Of a stretch of DNA of 64,000 nt, positions 55,103-63,782 are shown in pieces. The notes beneath the pieces were generated by a model that had not been told where the DNA came from, searched no databases, and worked only from the letters and a program-made list of their open reading frames with translations. A program made the translations under genes and the position numbers. Within the stretch, counting starts at the first letter, position 1. Each line of letters starts with the position of its first letter. This stretch comes from an uncultured Clostridia bacterium (GTDB lineage Bacteria; Bacillota; Clostridia; TANB77; CAG-508): the NCBI GenBank assembly GCA_934162205.1, contig CAKPIA010000003.1, positions 97,687-161,686 on the forward strand, in the 5' to 3' direction.

Positions 55103-56836
55103 TTATTTACTTATTTTCTTGCAGTATTTACATTTTTCTGCAGATTTCATTTTTTGCACATTATATATTCTCGAACTCCAACTATGACCATTTTTACATT
55201 TCCAGTATACTTCTTTATTACTTTTTGGAAGGTAGTCTGTTGGAGGTTTTAAATTCAACTCATAATCCCAAATTTCATTTAATTCCGGACTCTCTGTTAT
55301 CAAATTATACTCTTTACTTGGTCTTTTGTGACTACAGTATGGGCAATTCAATTGATGTTTTCCCGTTCTTAAATATATTTGTACTTCCCATTCATGACCT
55401 TTTGAGCATTTCCACCATACCTTTCTACTTGAACTCCAAGGTACATTTTCAGGCAATAAATCACCATTTTTTTCATAATTCCATTCTTTAACTAATCTCT
55501 CTGAGTATTCTGCAAGAGAATTTTCCGTGCATACTTTTCTATTAGAACAAAAAGGACAATTAGAATTTTCAATTATCCTACTATAAATTGTAGCTATATA
55601 CTCTTTATTACATTTTGGGCAAATCCATTTTGCTTTATAGCTAGAACCTATAGTAATATTATCAGGAGATATTGAGTTATTACTACTCCACTCCTTTACC
55701 ATTTCTGGATTTTTCACAGCAAATGAATTAGATTTTCTTATATGATAATATAAATTTTCTATTTTTGGATAATCTCTTTTAAAATCTATATCTAAATTTA
55801 TATTACAATTTATTTCCTTTTCAATAATTTTTAAAACTTTTTCTACTAATTCATCTAAATTTCTATAATAAGGCTTAGGATAATATTTTATAATATTATT
55901 CTCATACATTATTTTATCTAAATATTCTTTTTCTTCCTTAATTCTAATTATTTCTAATCCCAGAGCTTTCAAAAAATCATCTTTTTCCGTTTCTCTTTTT
56001 TTAATTTGTTGATTTGAATGATAATACCATCCATCATATTCAATAACAATTCTATAATAAGGTATAAATATATCTAATATGTATTTATTTGAAATTTTAT
56101 ATTCTATCTTACAGTCATTAAAATATTGTCTAAAGTAATAATACAATACACGTGCTGGAAAAGAATACGAAAATTGTTTTGAACACATTGGACAATTTCT
56201 ATATAATAATGTTCTGTTTGCAATTTTATCTTTCCAATGATGCATTAAATTATACTCACATTTCCACCATACCTTTTTACTACTTTTAGGGCTAACATCT
56301 AATGGAGTTAATGATCCATTTTTTATATAATCCCATTGCCTAGCAATATATGGAAATTCAGTTAATAGATTATAGTTATTAGATATTCTTTTATGATTAC
56401 AATATGGACAAATAGCTCTTTCTTTGTTTATATTTTTTTTCACTACTTCTACTCTATTTATTATACTATCATCCCAAACATGTCCATTTTGACATTTCCA
56501 CCATACCTTTTTATTACTATTAGGAAGATATTCTGTTGGCTGTTTTAAATTTAATTCATAATTCCATTCTTTCACTAATATTGGTACTTCAGTTGCTAAA
56601 TTATATTTTATACTTAATCTTTGGTGGTTACAATATGGACATTCTTTTTTCTTTCTTTGTGTTAATCTATATAATTTTTCCTTCCATTCTGTGCCACATT
56701 TTTTGCATTTAAAATTTACTATTCGTGATGATGCAAAAGCTACTTCATCACTTTTTAATTTATTTGGTGCATTTTCATATAACTCTAATAAATTTTCACA
56801 TTTATTTTCAGCACACCATTTTTTAAAATTTTTCAT
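55103..56836 (-). CDS. Zinc-ribbon repeat protein with embedded Vsr/DUF559-like nuclease domain
   Basis: The 577-residue protein has six treble-clef-like ribbons of the DUF4379 type: FKCKKCGTEW/CPYCNHQR (about 43-75), WWKCQNGHVW/CPYCNHKR, WWKCEYNLMHHW/CPMCSKQ, then after the nuclease WICPKCNKEY/CPFCSNRK, WWKCSKGHEW/CPYCSHKR and YWKCKNGHSW/CKYCKK. Linkers repeat KEWNYELNLKPPTDYLPKS-like text. Between ribbons 3 and 4 (about 222-310) lies a PD-(D/E)xK fold: YILDIFIP, IVIEYDGWYYH, and FLKALGLEIIRIKE, as in Vsr and DUF559 enzymes. It should bind and perhaps cut nucleic acid. Such proteins are patchily distributed. Its role (defence or mobile-element) is inferred. TTAGGAAAA precedes the ATG. Confidence 0.88.
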   Translation of the reverse strand: MKNFKKWCAENKCENLLELYENAPNKLKSDEVAFASSRIVNFKCKKCGTEWKEKLYRLTQRKKKECPYCNHQRLSIKYNLATEVPILVKEWNYELNLKQPTEYLPNSNKKVWWKCQNGHVWDDSIINRVEVVKKNINKERAICPYCNHKRISNNYNLLTEFPYIARQWDYIKNGSLTPLDVSPKSSKKVWWKCEYNLMHHWKDKIANRTLLYRNCPMCSKQFSYSFPARVLYYYFRQYFNDCKIEYKISNKYILDIFIPYYRIVIEYDGWYYHSNQQIKKRETEKDDFLKALGLEIIRIKEEKEYLDKIMYENNIIKYYPKPYYRNLDELVEKVLKIIEKEINCNINLDIDFKRDYPKIENLYYHIRKSNSFAVKNPEMVKEWSSNNSISPDNITIGSSYKAKWICPKCNKEYIATIYSRIIENSNCPFCSNRKVCTENSLAEYSERLVKEWNYEKNGDLLPENVPWSSSRKVWWKCSKGHEWEVQIYLRTGKHQLNCPYCSHKRPSKEYNLITESPELNEIWDYELNLKPPTDYLPKSNKEVYWKCKNGHSWSSRIYNVQKMKSAEKCKYCKKISK

Positions 56837-56894
56837 ATTTTTTTCCTAATCTAAATATAAATAAATTATCTAGTTACAATAAAGAAAAAGTTCA

Positions 56895-57425
56895 TTATTT
56901 CCATGTATCGCCATTAATATGGCTTACTAAAGCCATAATAAATGCATTTCTTACTAAGTCTATTCTTGATACTTCATCTTTTGTAAGAAAGTTAATTCCA
57001 CCTTTTCCTTTTCCTAATTCTTTTCCATTAAATATTTTATCCATAACTTTTCCAAGTTCTGTTTGTTTTATTTCATCTAGATACTTATCTGGAATTGGAA
57101 ATCCTTGACTTGTTCCTATACTTTGAAATCCTTTAGAATCCTCTATAACTACAGCATTTATATCAATCCATTCTCCTAGTAAATTTGTAATTCCCCCTTC
57201 GCTTGATATATAAAAATCCGCTTCTATATTATTATTTATAGCATATTCTTTTAGATTCTTTACTCTGTTTTTAGCTCCTTGAAGTATTTCTTCATTTATT
57301 GGTTGATCTCCTACATTTGAACTTACTGGTATTCCTTCTATTTCAACATTATCAAAATATCTTTCAAATGCTTGTTTTGCACCTTCTATTTTTCCTGGAT
57401 TTTTTGTTCCTATTAATATTTTCAT
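56895..57425 (-). CDS. DUF84 (YjjX-like) inosine/xanthosine triphosphatase
   Basis: The 176-residue protein starts MKILIGTKNPGKIEGAKQAF, the NxxK triphosphate motif of the DUF84/ITPase superfamily. VSSNVGDQPINEEILQGAKNR (about 54-74), SSEGGI (EGG metal site) and GKGKGGINFLTKDEVSR follow. Family members hydrolyse ITP and XTP and clean up oxidised or deaminated nucleotides. It is the second predicted NTP-cleaning enzyme in the block, besides the Ham1-like one. GTTAGGAGATA precedes the ATG. It lies 19 bases after the Ppx/GppA gene in one operon. Confidence 0.92.
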   Translation of the reverse strand: MKILIGTKNPGKIEGAKQAFERYFDNVEIEGIPVSSNVGDQPINEEILQGAKNRVKNLKEYAINNNIEADFYISSEGGITNLLGEWIDINAVVIEDSKGFQSIGTSQGFPIPDKYLDEIKQTELGKVMDKIFNGKELGKGKGGINFLTKDEVSRIDLVRNAFIMALVSHINGDTWK

Positions 57426-57444
57426 TTACTTTATATCTCCTAAC

Positions 57445-58332
57445 TTATATTTTTTGCATTTTTAATCCATCTTCCATATTTATTTTTGTTGGTATAATAT
57501 ACTTAGCATCAATTTTATGAGATATTAAATTAGTAATAACTTTCATTGCTCTTGATCCATCAAACCATTTGGGATTATCACTATTATCTCTAATTCTATC
57601 CAAAGAAGTTATTAAAGCATCTTTATCATATTTATCACTCATTTCAGTTGTTAGCATATATTTTTGATTTTTATTTTTATACAAAGTATTTTCTATTAAA
57701 TCATATCTCGCATTATTATACCAATATAAATGGTCTCCACCAGCTAATATTAAAACCTCTGCTTTTCTATCTATGTTTCCAATTAATTCATCCACATAAT
57801 TATATACATCATTAAAAGAACAATCTGGAATATCATTTTTTAGAGTATCAAATTTATTTGTGATATCCACAACTCCAAAGTTGTAATATTTCTTATCAAT
57901 TATTTTTTTGTTATTCACAAATATAATCTCTATAGAGCCTCCACCACCTATAAAAATACATATATTTCCATTATACTCTATATTACTGTAACATCCTAAA
58001 GCAGTATATTGAGCTTCATCTTCTTGAGATACAACTTGAATTTCAAAACCAAATTTATCATATATCTTTTTATTAATTTCATTTAGTTCTTCTTTAAATA
58101 TATTCCTAAATATACTACATCCATACATATTTACATTTTTTGTATAACTTAAAACATTTTCTATTACTTTATAAAGCTCATTTAAATCTTCTTCATTAAT
58201 TTTATTTTCTTTTTTATAATTTTTTTTAAATTGAATTGTAGTAGTATTTTCATATATTACATCTTCATCTTTGTATATATGAGTTTTTGTGTTGCCGCTC
58301 CCAATTTCAATAATAGCAAACATATTATTCAT
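57445..58332 (-). CDS. Ppx/GppA family phosphatase-like protein
   Basis: The 295-residue protein has the N-terminal actin-like ATPase motif IIEIGSGNTKTHIY (about 6-19), a glutamate-bearing EDEAQYTALG (about 116-125), and IGGGGSIEIIFVNN (about 140-153), all of the exopolyphosphatase/guanosine pentaphosphate phosphatase family. It is a single-module version, with no C-terminal HD domain. It may degrade polyphosphate or pppGpp. TTAGGAGATT precedes the ATG. It lies within the hydrolase run, between the esterase and DUF84 genes. Confidence 0.88.
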   Translation of the reverse strand: MNNMFAIIEIGSGNTKTHIYKDEDVIYENTTTIQFKKNYKKENKINEEDLNELYKVIENVLSYTKNVNMYGCSIFRNIFKEELNEINKKIYDKFGFEIQVVSQEDEAQYTALGCYSNIEYNGNICIFIGGGGSIEIIFVNNKKIIDKKYYNFGVVDITNKFDTLKNDIPDCSFNDVYNYVDELIGNIDRKAEVLILAGGDHLYWYNNARYDLIENTLYKNKNQKYMLTTEMSDKYDKDALITSLDRIRDNSDNPKWFDGSRAMKVITNLISHKIDAKYIIPTKINMEDGLKMQKI

Positions 58333-58386
58333 TTTTTAATCTCCTAATTCTTCTCAATTAATTTTTTAACTTTTTGTAATATAACT

Positions 58387-58938
58387 TTATATAAAACTTA
58401 CTATGTCTTCAAATGTATCATATCCACTCTCACTATTGATATGACCACCATTTGGTATTAAAACTTGTTTTGTTGCAACAGTGTCTGCAAAATCTTTTTC
58501 TACTTCATATCTTACATATGGATCATTATCTGAATAGAAACAAATTATTTCATTAGCATATTGTTTTATATCTTCCAAATCATTAAAATACATTGATTCA
58601 TTAACATTATCATATTCTTCATTTATTCCTAAATAATTGTTAAATCCACATACAAATATTAATTTTTTAACTTTTATTTTATTTTCAACTAAGAATTTTG
58701 ATATAAATACTGGTGCAATACTATGTCCTATAATTGTTGTATTTTCATTTATAAGTCCTAAATCTAAATAATATTTTAACAACTTACTCCAATTTTCATA
58801 ATTTTGATATCCTACTCCTATTGGAAAGTCTGGTACATATACTTGTTTACCATCTGTTGTTATAAAATCTTGTAACCAACTAAACCAATTTCCAAAAGGG
58901 CTTCCAAATGAGCCATGTATTATAAAATAATTTTCCAT
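58387..58938 (-). CDS. RBBP9/YdeN-type serine hydrolase
   Basis: The 183-residue protein starts with the short-hydrolase signature YFIIHGSFGSPFGNWFSWLQ. It has the nucleophile motif TTIIGHSIAPVF (Ser near residue 72), a late aspartate in SDNDPYV, and the ending histidine in LIPNGGHINSESG. All three triad members are thus in place. It is a soluble small esterase of the RBBP9/YdeN group with an unknown substrate. GGAGGAAAAG precedes the ATG. It is part of the same-strand run of small hydrolases. Confidence 0.9.
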   Translation of the reverse strand: MENYFIIHGSFGSPFGNWFSWLQDFITTDGKQVYVPDFPIGVGYQNYENWSKLLKYYLDLGLINENTTIIGHSIAPVFISKFLVENKIKVKKLIFVCGFNNYLGINEEYDNVNESMYFNDLEDIKQYANEIICFYSDNDPYVRYEVEKDFADTVATKQVLIPNGGHINSESGYDTFEDIVSFI

Positions 58939-58961
58939 CTACTTTTCCTCCAATAATAAAT

Positions 58962-59615
58962 TTATTCTACTTCAATAGTTTCACCATTTTCTAATATCTC
59001 ATATTCTACTTCATATTTGTCAAACATTTCTCTAATATATTTTAAGTCTGGTGGAAATGCTGGATTATCCATATGAATTGGTATCGTTAATGTTGCACCA
59101 ACTTCTTTTGAATATAGTGCTGCTTCAAATGCTGACATTGTTAATCCATTCCCTGTTACAGGAATACATAATATATCTGCTTTGTATTCATTTCTAAAGC
59201 AAATTGTATCACTAGTAGTATATAGTCTATTTTCTCCATCATCAATAATGTATCCAACATTCTCATTTATTTCTTTTCCTTTTAACAATGGCTGATACCC
59301 ATGTATAGCATGTACTACCTCTACTTTTATACTATCCAATTCAATAATATCATTTTCTTTTATAATATTTATACTTAAATTTTTATTTGCTTTTTGTACT
59401 TCTAATGTAGAATAGATTTTTATATTATTATTTATCTTTTCTAAAATTTGTGCATTACAGTGATCTAGATGTTTGTGAGTTATTAATATAATATCAACAC
59501 TATTCCAAATATCGAAATATTCTTCTTTATATTTTAATGTACCTGGATCTATTAGTATTTTCTTTCCTTTCGTTTCAATTAATAAACATGATTGTGGATA
59601 TTTTGTAATTTTCAT
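58962..59615 (-). CDS. MBL-fold metal-dependent hydrolase (UlaG-like)
   Basis: The 217-residue protein has the metallo-beta-lactamase metal motif LITHKHLDHCNAQ (HxHxDH form, about 45-57), VVHAIHGYQPLL (further His), DTICF and, near the C-terminus, IPIHMDNPAFPP. The N-terminal KITKYPQSCLLIETKGKKILIDPG is typical of the UlaG/YtnP-like group of MBL hydrolases. Substrate is unknown; relatives open lactones or cut phosphoesters. AAGGATGATT precedes the ATG. Confidence 0.9.
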   Translation of the reverse strand: MKITKYPQSCLLIETKGKKILIDPGTLKYKEEYFDIWNSVDIILITHKHLDHCNAQILEKINNNIKIYSTLEVQKANKNLSINIIKENDIIELDSIKVEVVHAIHGYQPLLKGKEINENVGYIIDDGENRLYTTSDTICFRNEYKADILCIPVTGNGLTMSAFEAALYSKEVGATLTIPIHMDNPAFPPDLKYIREMFDKYEVEYEILENGETIEVE

Positions 59616-59707
59616 AATTAATCATCCTTCCTTTCATTTTTTCACCTTTTTTCATTGTACTGTCTAATTTTATAGAACAGTTCCAGTATATTTTTACTCA
59701 TATAAAA

Positions 59708-60178
59708 TTATATTGTCCTAATTTCATATTCTATTACATTACACTTTTCATCTAATAAAAATTTTCCTTCAAATAATTCTTCTTTAAATAAATATGGTGT
59801 AAATTTTTCATTTTGAGAAAACTGTTTTAAGTTAGATAAATTTTCTACATCTATCCACTCAATACAACCTTCTTCTGATGTTTCTTTTAAATCACCTTCA
59901 AATTCTTTTGCTACATATATAAATATTATTCCTTCTGAATTATCTTTCCAATACGACATTCCTTGTAATCTAGGATTTATTAACTTCAAACCAGTTTCTT
60001 CATAATATTCTCTTAAAATACAATCCAACGGAGATTCTCCCTTTTCAAATTTTCCCCCTGGTGGTGCATATACTTGTCCCCATTTTTTTGTAAATTTAAT
60101 CATTAATATCTTATTATCTTTTTTTAAGTAACATACTGTTGAATTTAAATGTGCAATTCTTTGCTTTTTATCACTCAT
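59708..60178 (-). CDS. NUDIX hydrolase (MutT/8-oxo-dGTPase-like)
   Basis: The 156-residue protein has the complete NUDIX box GGKFEKGESPLDCILREYYEETGL (key residues G, E, REYYEETGL, about 42-65). The N-terminal NSTVCYLKKDNKILMIKFTKKWG and CIEWIDVENLSNL resemble the 8-oxo-dGTP diphosphatase group. I take the ATG at 60176-60178, about 8 bases after AGGAGA; a GTG one codon upstream is also possible. It lies in the hydrolase run and would fit a nucleotide clean-up role. Confidence 0.9.
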   Translation of the reverse strand: MSDKKQRIAHLNSTVCYLKKDNKILMIKFTKKWGQVYAPPGGKFEKGESPLDCILREYYEETGLKLINPRLQGMSYWKDNSEGIIFIYVAKEFEGDLKETSEEGCIEWIDVENLSNLKQFSQNEKFTPYLFKEELFEGKFLLDEKCNVIEYEIRTI

Positions 60179-60228
60179 CACTTTATCTCCTATCGATCCA
60201 GTACCGTTTTAATCTTTCAATATAAAAT

Positions 60229-60685
60229 TTATTTTTCAATCTCACTTTCATATATATCTTTGTATTGTTCAAATTTTACTTTTGCTCTAGGCAATCCTGC
60301 ACTTACTGCCATCTTTAAGTAATACTCTGACAATCTCAAATTTTTCTCTGTTCCAACGCCATTATAATAAAAATTCGCCCCTAAATCATAAATTGCTGGA
60401 AGATGCCCTTGCATTGCACAATCATGTATCAATTCAAATGCTTTATTATCATCTTTTTCAATATTTCCGAATCCGAAATAGTAATAAGCACCTAAACAAA
60501 ATTTAGAAAACGCCTGTCTTCTTGGATTTTCTTGCTCTTTATCTATAAGTTCTAATAGTGTTTCATAAGTCTCAATATGTATCTGCTTTGCTTTTTCTTT
60601 AATAACATGCAAATTTATCACCATTTTCAGCTTTTCTTCTAACATCATCTAAATTGAATATTATTGGTTTAATAATATTATTCAT
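60229..60685 (-). pseudogene. Sel1-repeat protein gene, frameshifted near the start
   Basis: A good start with AGGAGAAG lies at 60683-60685. Its frame encodes MNNIIKPIIFNLDDVRRKAE then NGDKFACY before a stop. The Sel1 frame goes on one base away (KEKAKQIHIETYETLLELID). Removing one T from TTATTAAAG at about 60597-60605 restores a 151-residue protein. The downstream frame alone can start at 60648 (139 residues) but has no ribosome binding site. Two Sel1/TPR-like repeats are clear: FCLGAYYYFGFGNIEKDDNKAFELIHDCAMQG in part, and LGANFYYNGVGTEKNLRLSEYYLKMA. Such repeats bind partner proteins. Confidence 0.72.
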
Positions 60686-60697
60686 TTTCGACTTCTC

Positions 60698-61471
60698 CTA
60701 TTTCTTCTCAATTAATTTTTTTAACTTATCTGGGAAATTTACTGTCATACCATCTATATCTAAGTTATATACTTTTTGCATTATTTTTTCATTAGAAACT
60801 CCCCATAATCTTACACTAATTTCTTTTTTTCTTGCCAATTCGATTCCTTTTTTTGAAACTAAACTAGCAGGAGGACAAATTTGATTTCCAGAAATTTTAA
60901 TAAGCTCTAGTATATTCTTTTCATTTATATCTTCTTTAATAAGCCATCCTATTTTTATATTTTTATCTAATTTTCTAATATTTAATAAAGCATTATATAT
61001 AAATGAAGTAATAAATATATTATTTTTATTGCAATATTTGTTTATAATTTCTAGAGTTTCTTTTTCTATTCCCTCTTCTTTTAATTCTATTGCTAGAACT
61101 AAATTCTTATCTGATACTTCTTTCATAAAATCATCAAATAAAACAATTTTTTCATTTTCAAATTCTTTACTAAACCAACTTCCAAAATCAAATTCTAATA
61201 GTTCTTTATAAGTATAATCAGATATTTTTCCTGTTCCATTTGACTTTTCATCTATTTTATTATCATGAAATATAACTATTTTTCCATCTTTAGTCCTTTG
61301 TAAATCTAGTTCTATCCCATTTGATCCTATTTGAAATGCTTTTTTAAAAGCTGCCATTGTATTTTCTGGTGCATATTCAGATGCTCCTCTGTGTGCATAA
61401 TTAACAAAAATATTCATACTTGTATTTGAATATTTAAATTTTTGTGCTTGTTCTTCTTTAACTATCTTCAT
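60698..61471 (-). CDS. Glycerophosphodiester phosphodiesterase
   Basis: The 257-residue protein shows the GDPD catalytic core: NYAHRGASEYAPENTMAAF (about 24-42), GSNGIELDLQRTKDGKIVIFHD (key residues E and D, about 52-73). The late motifs are LAIELKEEG and VRLWGVSNEK. It cleaves glycerophosphodiesters to glycerol-3-phosphate and an alcohol using metal. There is no signal peptide, but an extra 22-residue N-terminus precedes the domain. The ATG overlaps the stop of the radical SAM gene by four bases (ATGA), so translation is coupled. Confidence 0.92.
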   Translation of the reverse strand: MKIVKEEQAQKFKYSNTSMNIFVNYAHRGASEYAPENTMAAFKKAFQIGSNGIELDLQRTKDGKIVIFHDNKIDEKSNGTGKISDYTYKELLEFDFGSWFSKEFENEKIVLFDDFMKEVSDKNLVLAIELKEEGIEKETLEIINKYCNKNNIFITSFIYNALLNIRKLDKNIKIGWLIKEDINEKNILELIKISGNQICPPASLVSKKGIELARKKEISVRLWGVSNEKIMQKVYNLDIDGMTVNFPDKLKKLIEKK

Positions 61472-62529
61472 AACTCAATTTCTCCTTTAAATTCATATAC
61501 TTGTTTGCATAATGGTATTTTTCTTTTTCCTTCATGTATAAATACTTTTTCTAAATCTTCATATATACTATGTAATTTTATACCATACTTTTCCATTTTT
61601 TCCACACTCATTTCTTTAAAAGCTGGACATGGTAATATTGTTCCATCATACTTTATATCTAATTTTTCAGTTCCTGCTGTACATAAATGTGACATTTTTC
61701 CATTTAAAGGAATTCCAATTCTTATTTTGCCACTATAATGTTCTTTTTCTGTTTTTAATATTCTTCCAAATTCTTTTAACTCCGTTTCATCTAACATTAA
61801 TTCTTGTTTATTTTCTAGCCCTCTACCTTGTGGTACAAAATTTAAAACACTTATATTTTTTACATTTGCCATTTCTAAACATTCAATTATATCTGGAAAT
61901 TCTATATAATTAGGTTTCATTGGTATAAAATGTACATCTACATTCAATCCTACCCTACTTGCTCTAATCAAAGAAGTAATCAAATATGTATTTAAACATT
62001 TTCTTCCCATAAGTTCATTATCAATATCTGTATCTAAAGCTTGCCAATCAAACACAATTTTATCTACTCCTAATTCTTTTATCTTTTCTAGTTCTTGTTT
62101 TGTTAGCGAAGTAAATTCTCCTGAATTAATCATTCTTTCATAATATGTTTTCACATTTCTTTTTAATCTTTCATTCCATGGTTCATACTTTTCAATTTTT
62201 TGTAAATCTTGATTACATTTATTTTTTATACTCTCTTTCATTTCTACAGATATTTCAGATGCTCTTTTTATTCCACTAGTGAATATAACTGTTCTAATTC
62301 CATTGTCTTTACAAAACTTTATCATTTCAAATAAATCTGGATGTAAAAAGGGCTCTCCTCCTGAAATGGATATTTCTTCAATTCCACCTTTATTAATAAA
62401 ATACATAACTGTTTTTTTAAATTGCTCTAAAGTTATTATTGTTGTTTTGTCTTGCGATGAATTTGAAGAACAAAATTTACATTCATTCGGACATGTCTGT
62501 ATTATCTCAAAACATAAATCTTTTAACAT
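61468..62529 (-). CDS. Radical SAM protein with SPASM-like C-terminus
   Basis: The 353-residue protein carries C13-PNE-C17-KF-C20, the radical SAM cluster motif, then ISISGGEPFLHPDLFEMI (GGEP motif, about 54-71). The C-terminal third has HLCTAGTEKLDIKYDGTILPCPAF and IPLCKQ, a shortened SPASM-like set of cysteines for an auxiliary cluster. Enzymes of this build modify peptides or proteins, but no precursor peptide is evident next to it. It is translationally coupled to the GDPD gene (ATGA overlap). GAAGGAAGAT precedes the ATG. The reaction is unknown. Confidence 0.9.
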   Translation of the reverse strand: MLKDLCFEIIQTCPNECKFCSSNSSQDKTTIITLEQFKKTVMYFINKGGIEEISISGGEPFLHPDLFEMIKFCKDNGIRTVIFTSGIKRASEISVEMKESIKNKCNQDLQKIEKYEPWNERLKRNVKTYYERMINSGEFTSLTKQELEKIKELGVDKIVFDWQALDTDIDNELMGRKCLNTYLITSLIRASRVGLNVDVHFIPMKPNYIEFPDIIECLEMANVKNISVLNFVPQGRGLENKQELMLDETELKEFGRILKTEKEHYSGKIRIGIPLNGKMSHLCTAGTEKLDIKYDGTILPCPAFKEMSVEKMEKYGIKLHSIYEDLEKVFIHEGKRKIPLCKQVYEFKGEIEL

Positions 62530-62574
62530 ATATCTTCCTTCTTTAATTCATATACTTATTAATTTTCTATTCGC

Positions 62575-63108
62575 CTAAAATTCATATTCTCTTATTTCAC
62601 AATTTTTCAAATTCTCTGGTGGTAATTCTCCATTTTCTTCTATTCCATAAAAATATGCTTCAATAGCTCTAGCTGTTCCACTATGTGTTACTAAAAGAAT
62701 TGTATTGTTTTTATAGCTATTTTGTATTTCTGTTAACAATTTATTAATTCTGTTACATAAATCAACTACTGGTTCAATTTTCATCTTATCTTCGTTTTTA
62801 TAGTAATTGTAAATATCTCCTTCTTCTATATCACAATTTTTTCCTTCAAACTCTCCTAAATCTCTTTCTATTAATTCTTTTTTATAGATTATATCTAAAT
62901 TCTTATCCTGGTTAATAATTTCTGCTGTTTTCTTTGTTCTTTTAAGTGGCGAACACATAATTAAATCTATATTCAACATATTAACCTTTTCTTTTACTTC
63001 ATATGCTTGTCTAATACCTATTTCATTTAATTCTATATCTTGCTTTCCTTGTATTATATTATCTACATTCCAACTTGTCTGACCATGCCTAAGTACATAT
63101 ATTTTCAT
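62575..63108 (-). CDS. Histidine phosphatase (phosphoglycerate-mutase fold)
   Basis: The 177-residue protein begins IYVLRHGQTSWNV (RHG motif, His 8) and has the second active-site parts ERDLGEFEGKNC and LLVTHSGTARAIE (late His). This is a class I histidine phosphatase. Relatives act on sugar phosphates, cobalamin precursors (CobC) or nucleotides, so the substrate is open. AAAGGAGAAG precedes the ATG. It leads the hydrolase run after the NlpC/P60-like gene. Confidence 0.93.
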   Translation of the reverse strand: MKIYVLRHGQTSWNVDNIIQGKQDIELNEIGIRQAYEVKEKVNMLNIDLIMCSPLKRTKKTAEIINQDKNLDIIYKKELIERDLGEFEGKNCDIEEGDIYNYYKNEDKMKIEPVVDLCNRINKLLTEIQNSYKNNTILLVTHSGTARAIEAYFYGIEENGELPPENLKNCEIREYEF

Positions 63109-63197
63109 TTTCTTCTCCTTTTTTGAATTTTACTATAAATACATAATATCCTTTATCTCTACTTCTGTAATAATTCCACCTCGTGCTTACCATACTA

Positions 63198-63782
63198 CTA
63201 TAAATCTGAAGCCCTCAAAACCTTTTTAATATTCATCCCCCAAGCCAATTTACAAGGAGCCTCAGTCTCAAGCATATTTTTATTTCCAGCATCATACTGT
63301 CTACCACGACCGCCATATATTGCAATATGACCATTGTAACATAATATGTCACCTGGCATAATTTCTTCTTTAGTCACTTCTTTCCAACCTTTTTTAGTTA
63401 AATATCTAATCAAATTATTTGCACCATTTAAATAATTATCAATATGCTCTTGTTTAGTTAAATATCCAGTTTCCTGAAGTACCCAAGAAACATAAGTTGC
63501 ACAGCAAGTATTATGATATTCTGTTTTAGATAATTCAAAAGTAGCATTTAACCCACAATTTCCATCATGGTTGCATCTATAATCATATGTACAATATCCA
63601 TAATTATTTTCCCTCATATAATCATGGATTTCTTTTGCTTTTATAGAAATTTTGTTATCTATTACAGGTTCATTTTCTAGATTATTTGAAATTGTTTGAA
63701 TTTTATTATTTATTAAAATTATGCCAATTATAACTGCAGATATTATTAAATATACTATTATAAATATTTTGATTTTTTTCAT
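63198..63782 (-). CDS. Membrane-anchored NlpC/P60-like peptidase or amidase
   Basis: The 194-residue protein has one N-terminal membrane helix (about 4-24), which anchors it facing outside. The catalytic part shows TCCATYVSWVLQETG (Cys nucleophile near residue 93), GDILCYNGHIAIYGG (general-base His near 153), and a late AWGMNIKK. A Cys-rich insertion YCTYDYRCNHDGNCG (about 62-76) precedes the active site, which may form disulfides or bind metal. It probably cuts peptidoglycan peptides. TTGGAGGATATAA precedes the ATG. It is the first gene of the minus-strand run. Confidence 0.85.
   Translation of the reverse strand: MKKIKIFIIVYLIISAVIIGIILINNKIQTISNNLENEPVIDNKISIKAKEIHDYMRENNYGYCTYDYRCNHDGNCGLNATFELSKTEYHNTCCATYVSWVLQETGYLTKQEHIDNYLNGANNLIRYLTKKGWKEVTKEEIMPGDILCYNGHIAIYGGRGRQYDAGNKNMLETEAPCKLAWGMNIKKVLRASDL

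Noticed and set aside
61468..62529. A RiPP cluster built on the radical SAM gene and the ABC exporters
   Set aside because: No precursor-like small ORF lies next to the radical SAM gene, and the exporters lie about 8 kb away with a drug-type regulator and no peptidase domain.
54109..63782. A known defence system such as CBASS, Thoeris or restriction-modification
   Set aside because: No cyclase, effector, methyltransferase or helicase was seen. The hydrolases are common housekeeping families and only the zinc-ribbon nuclease suggests defence.
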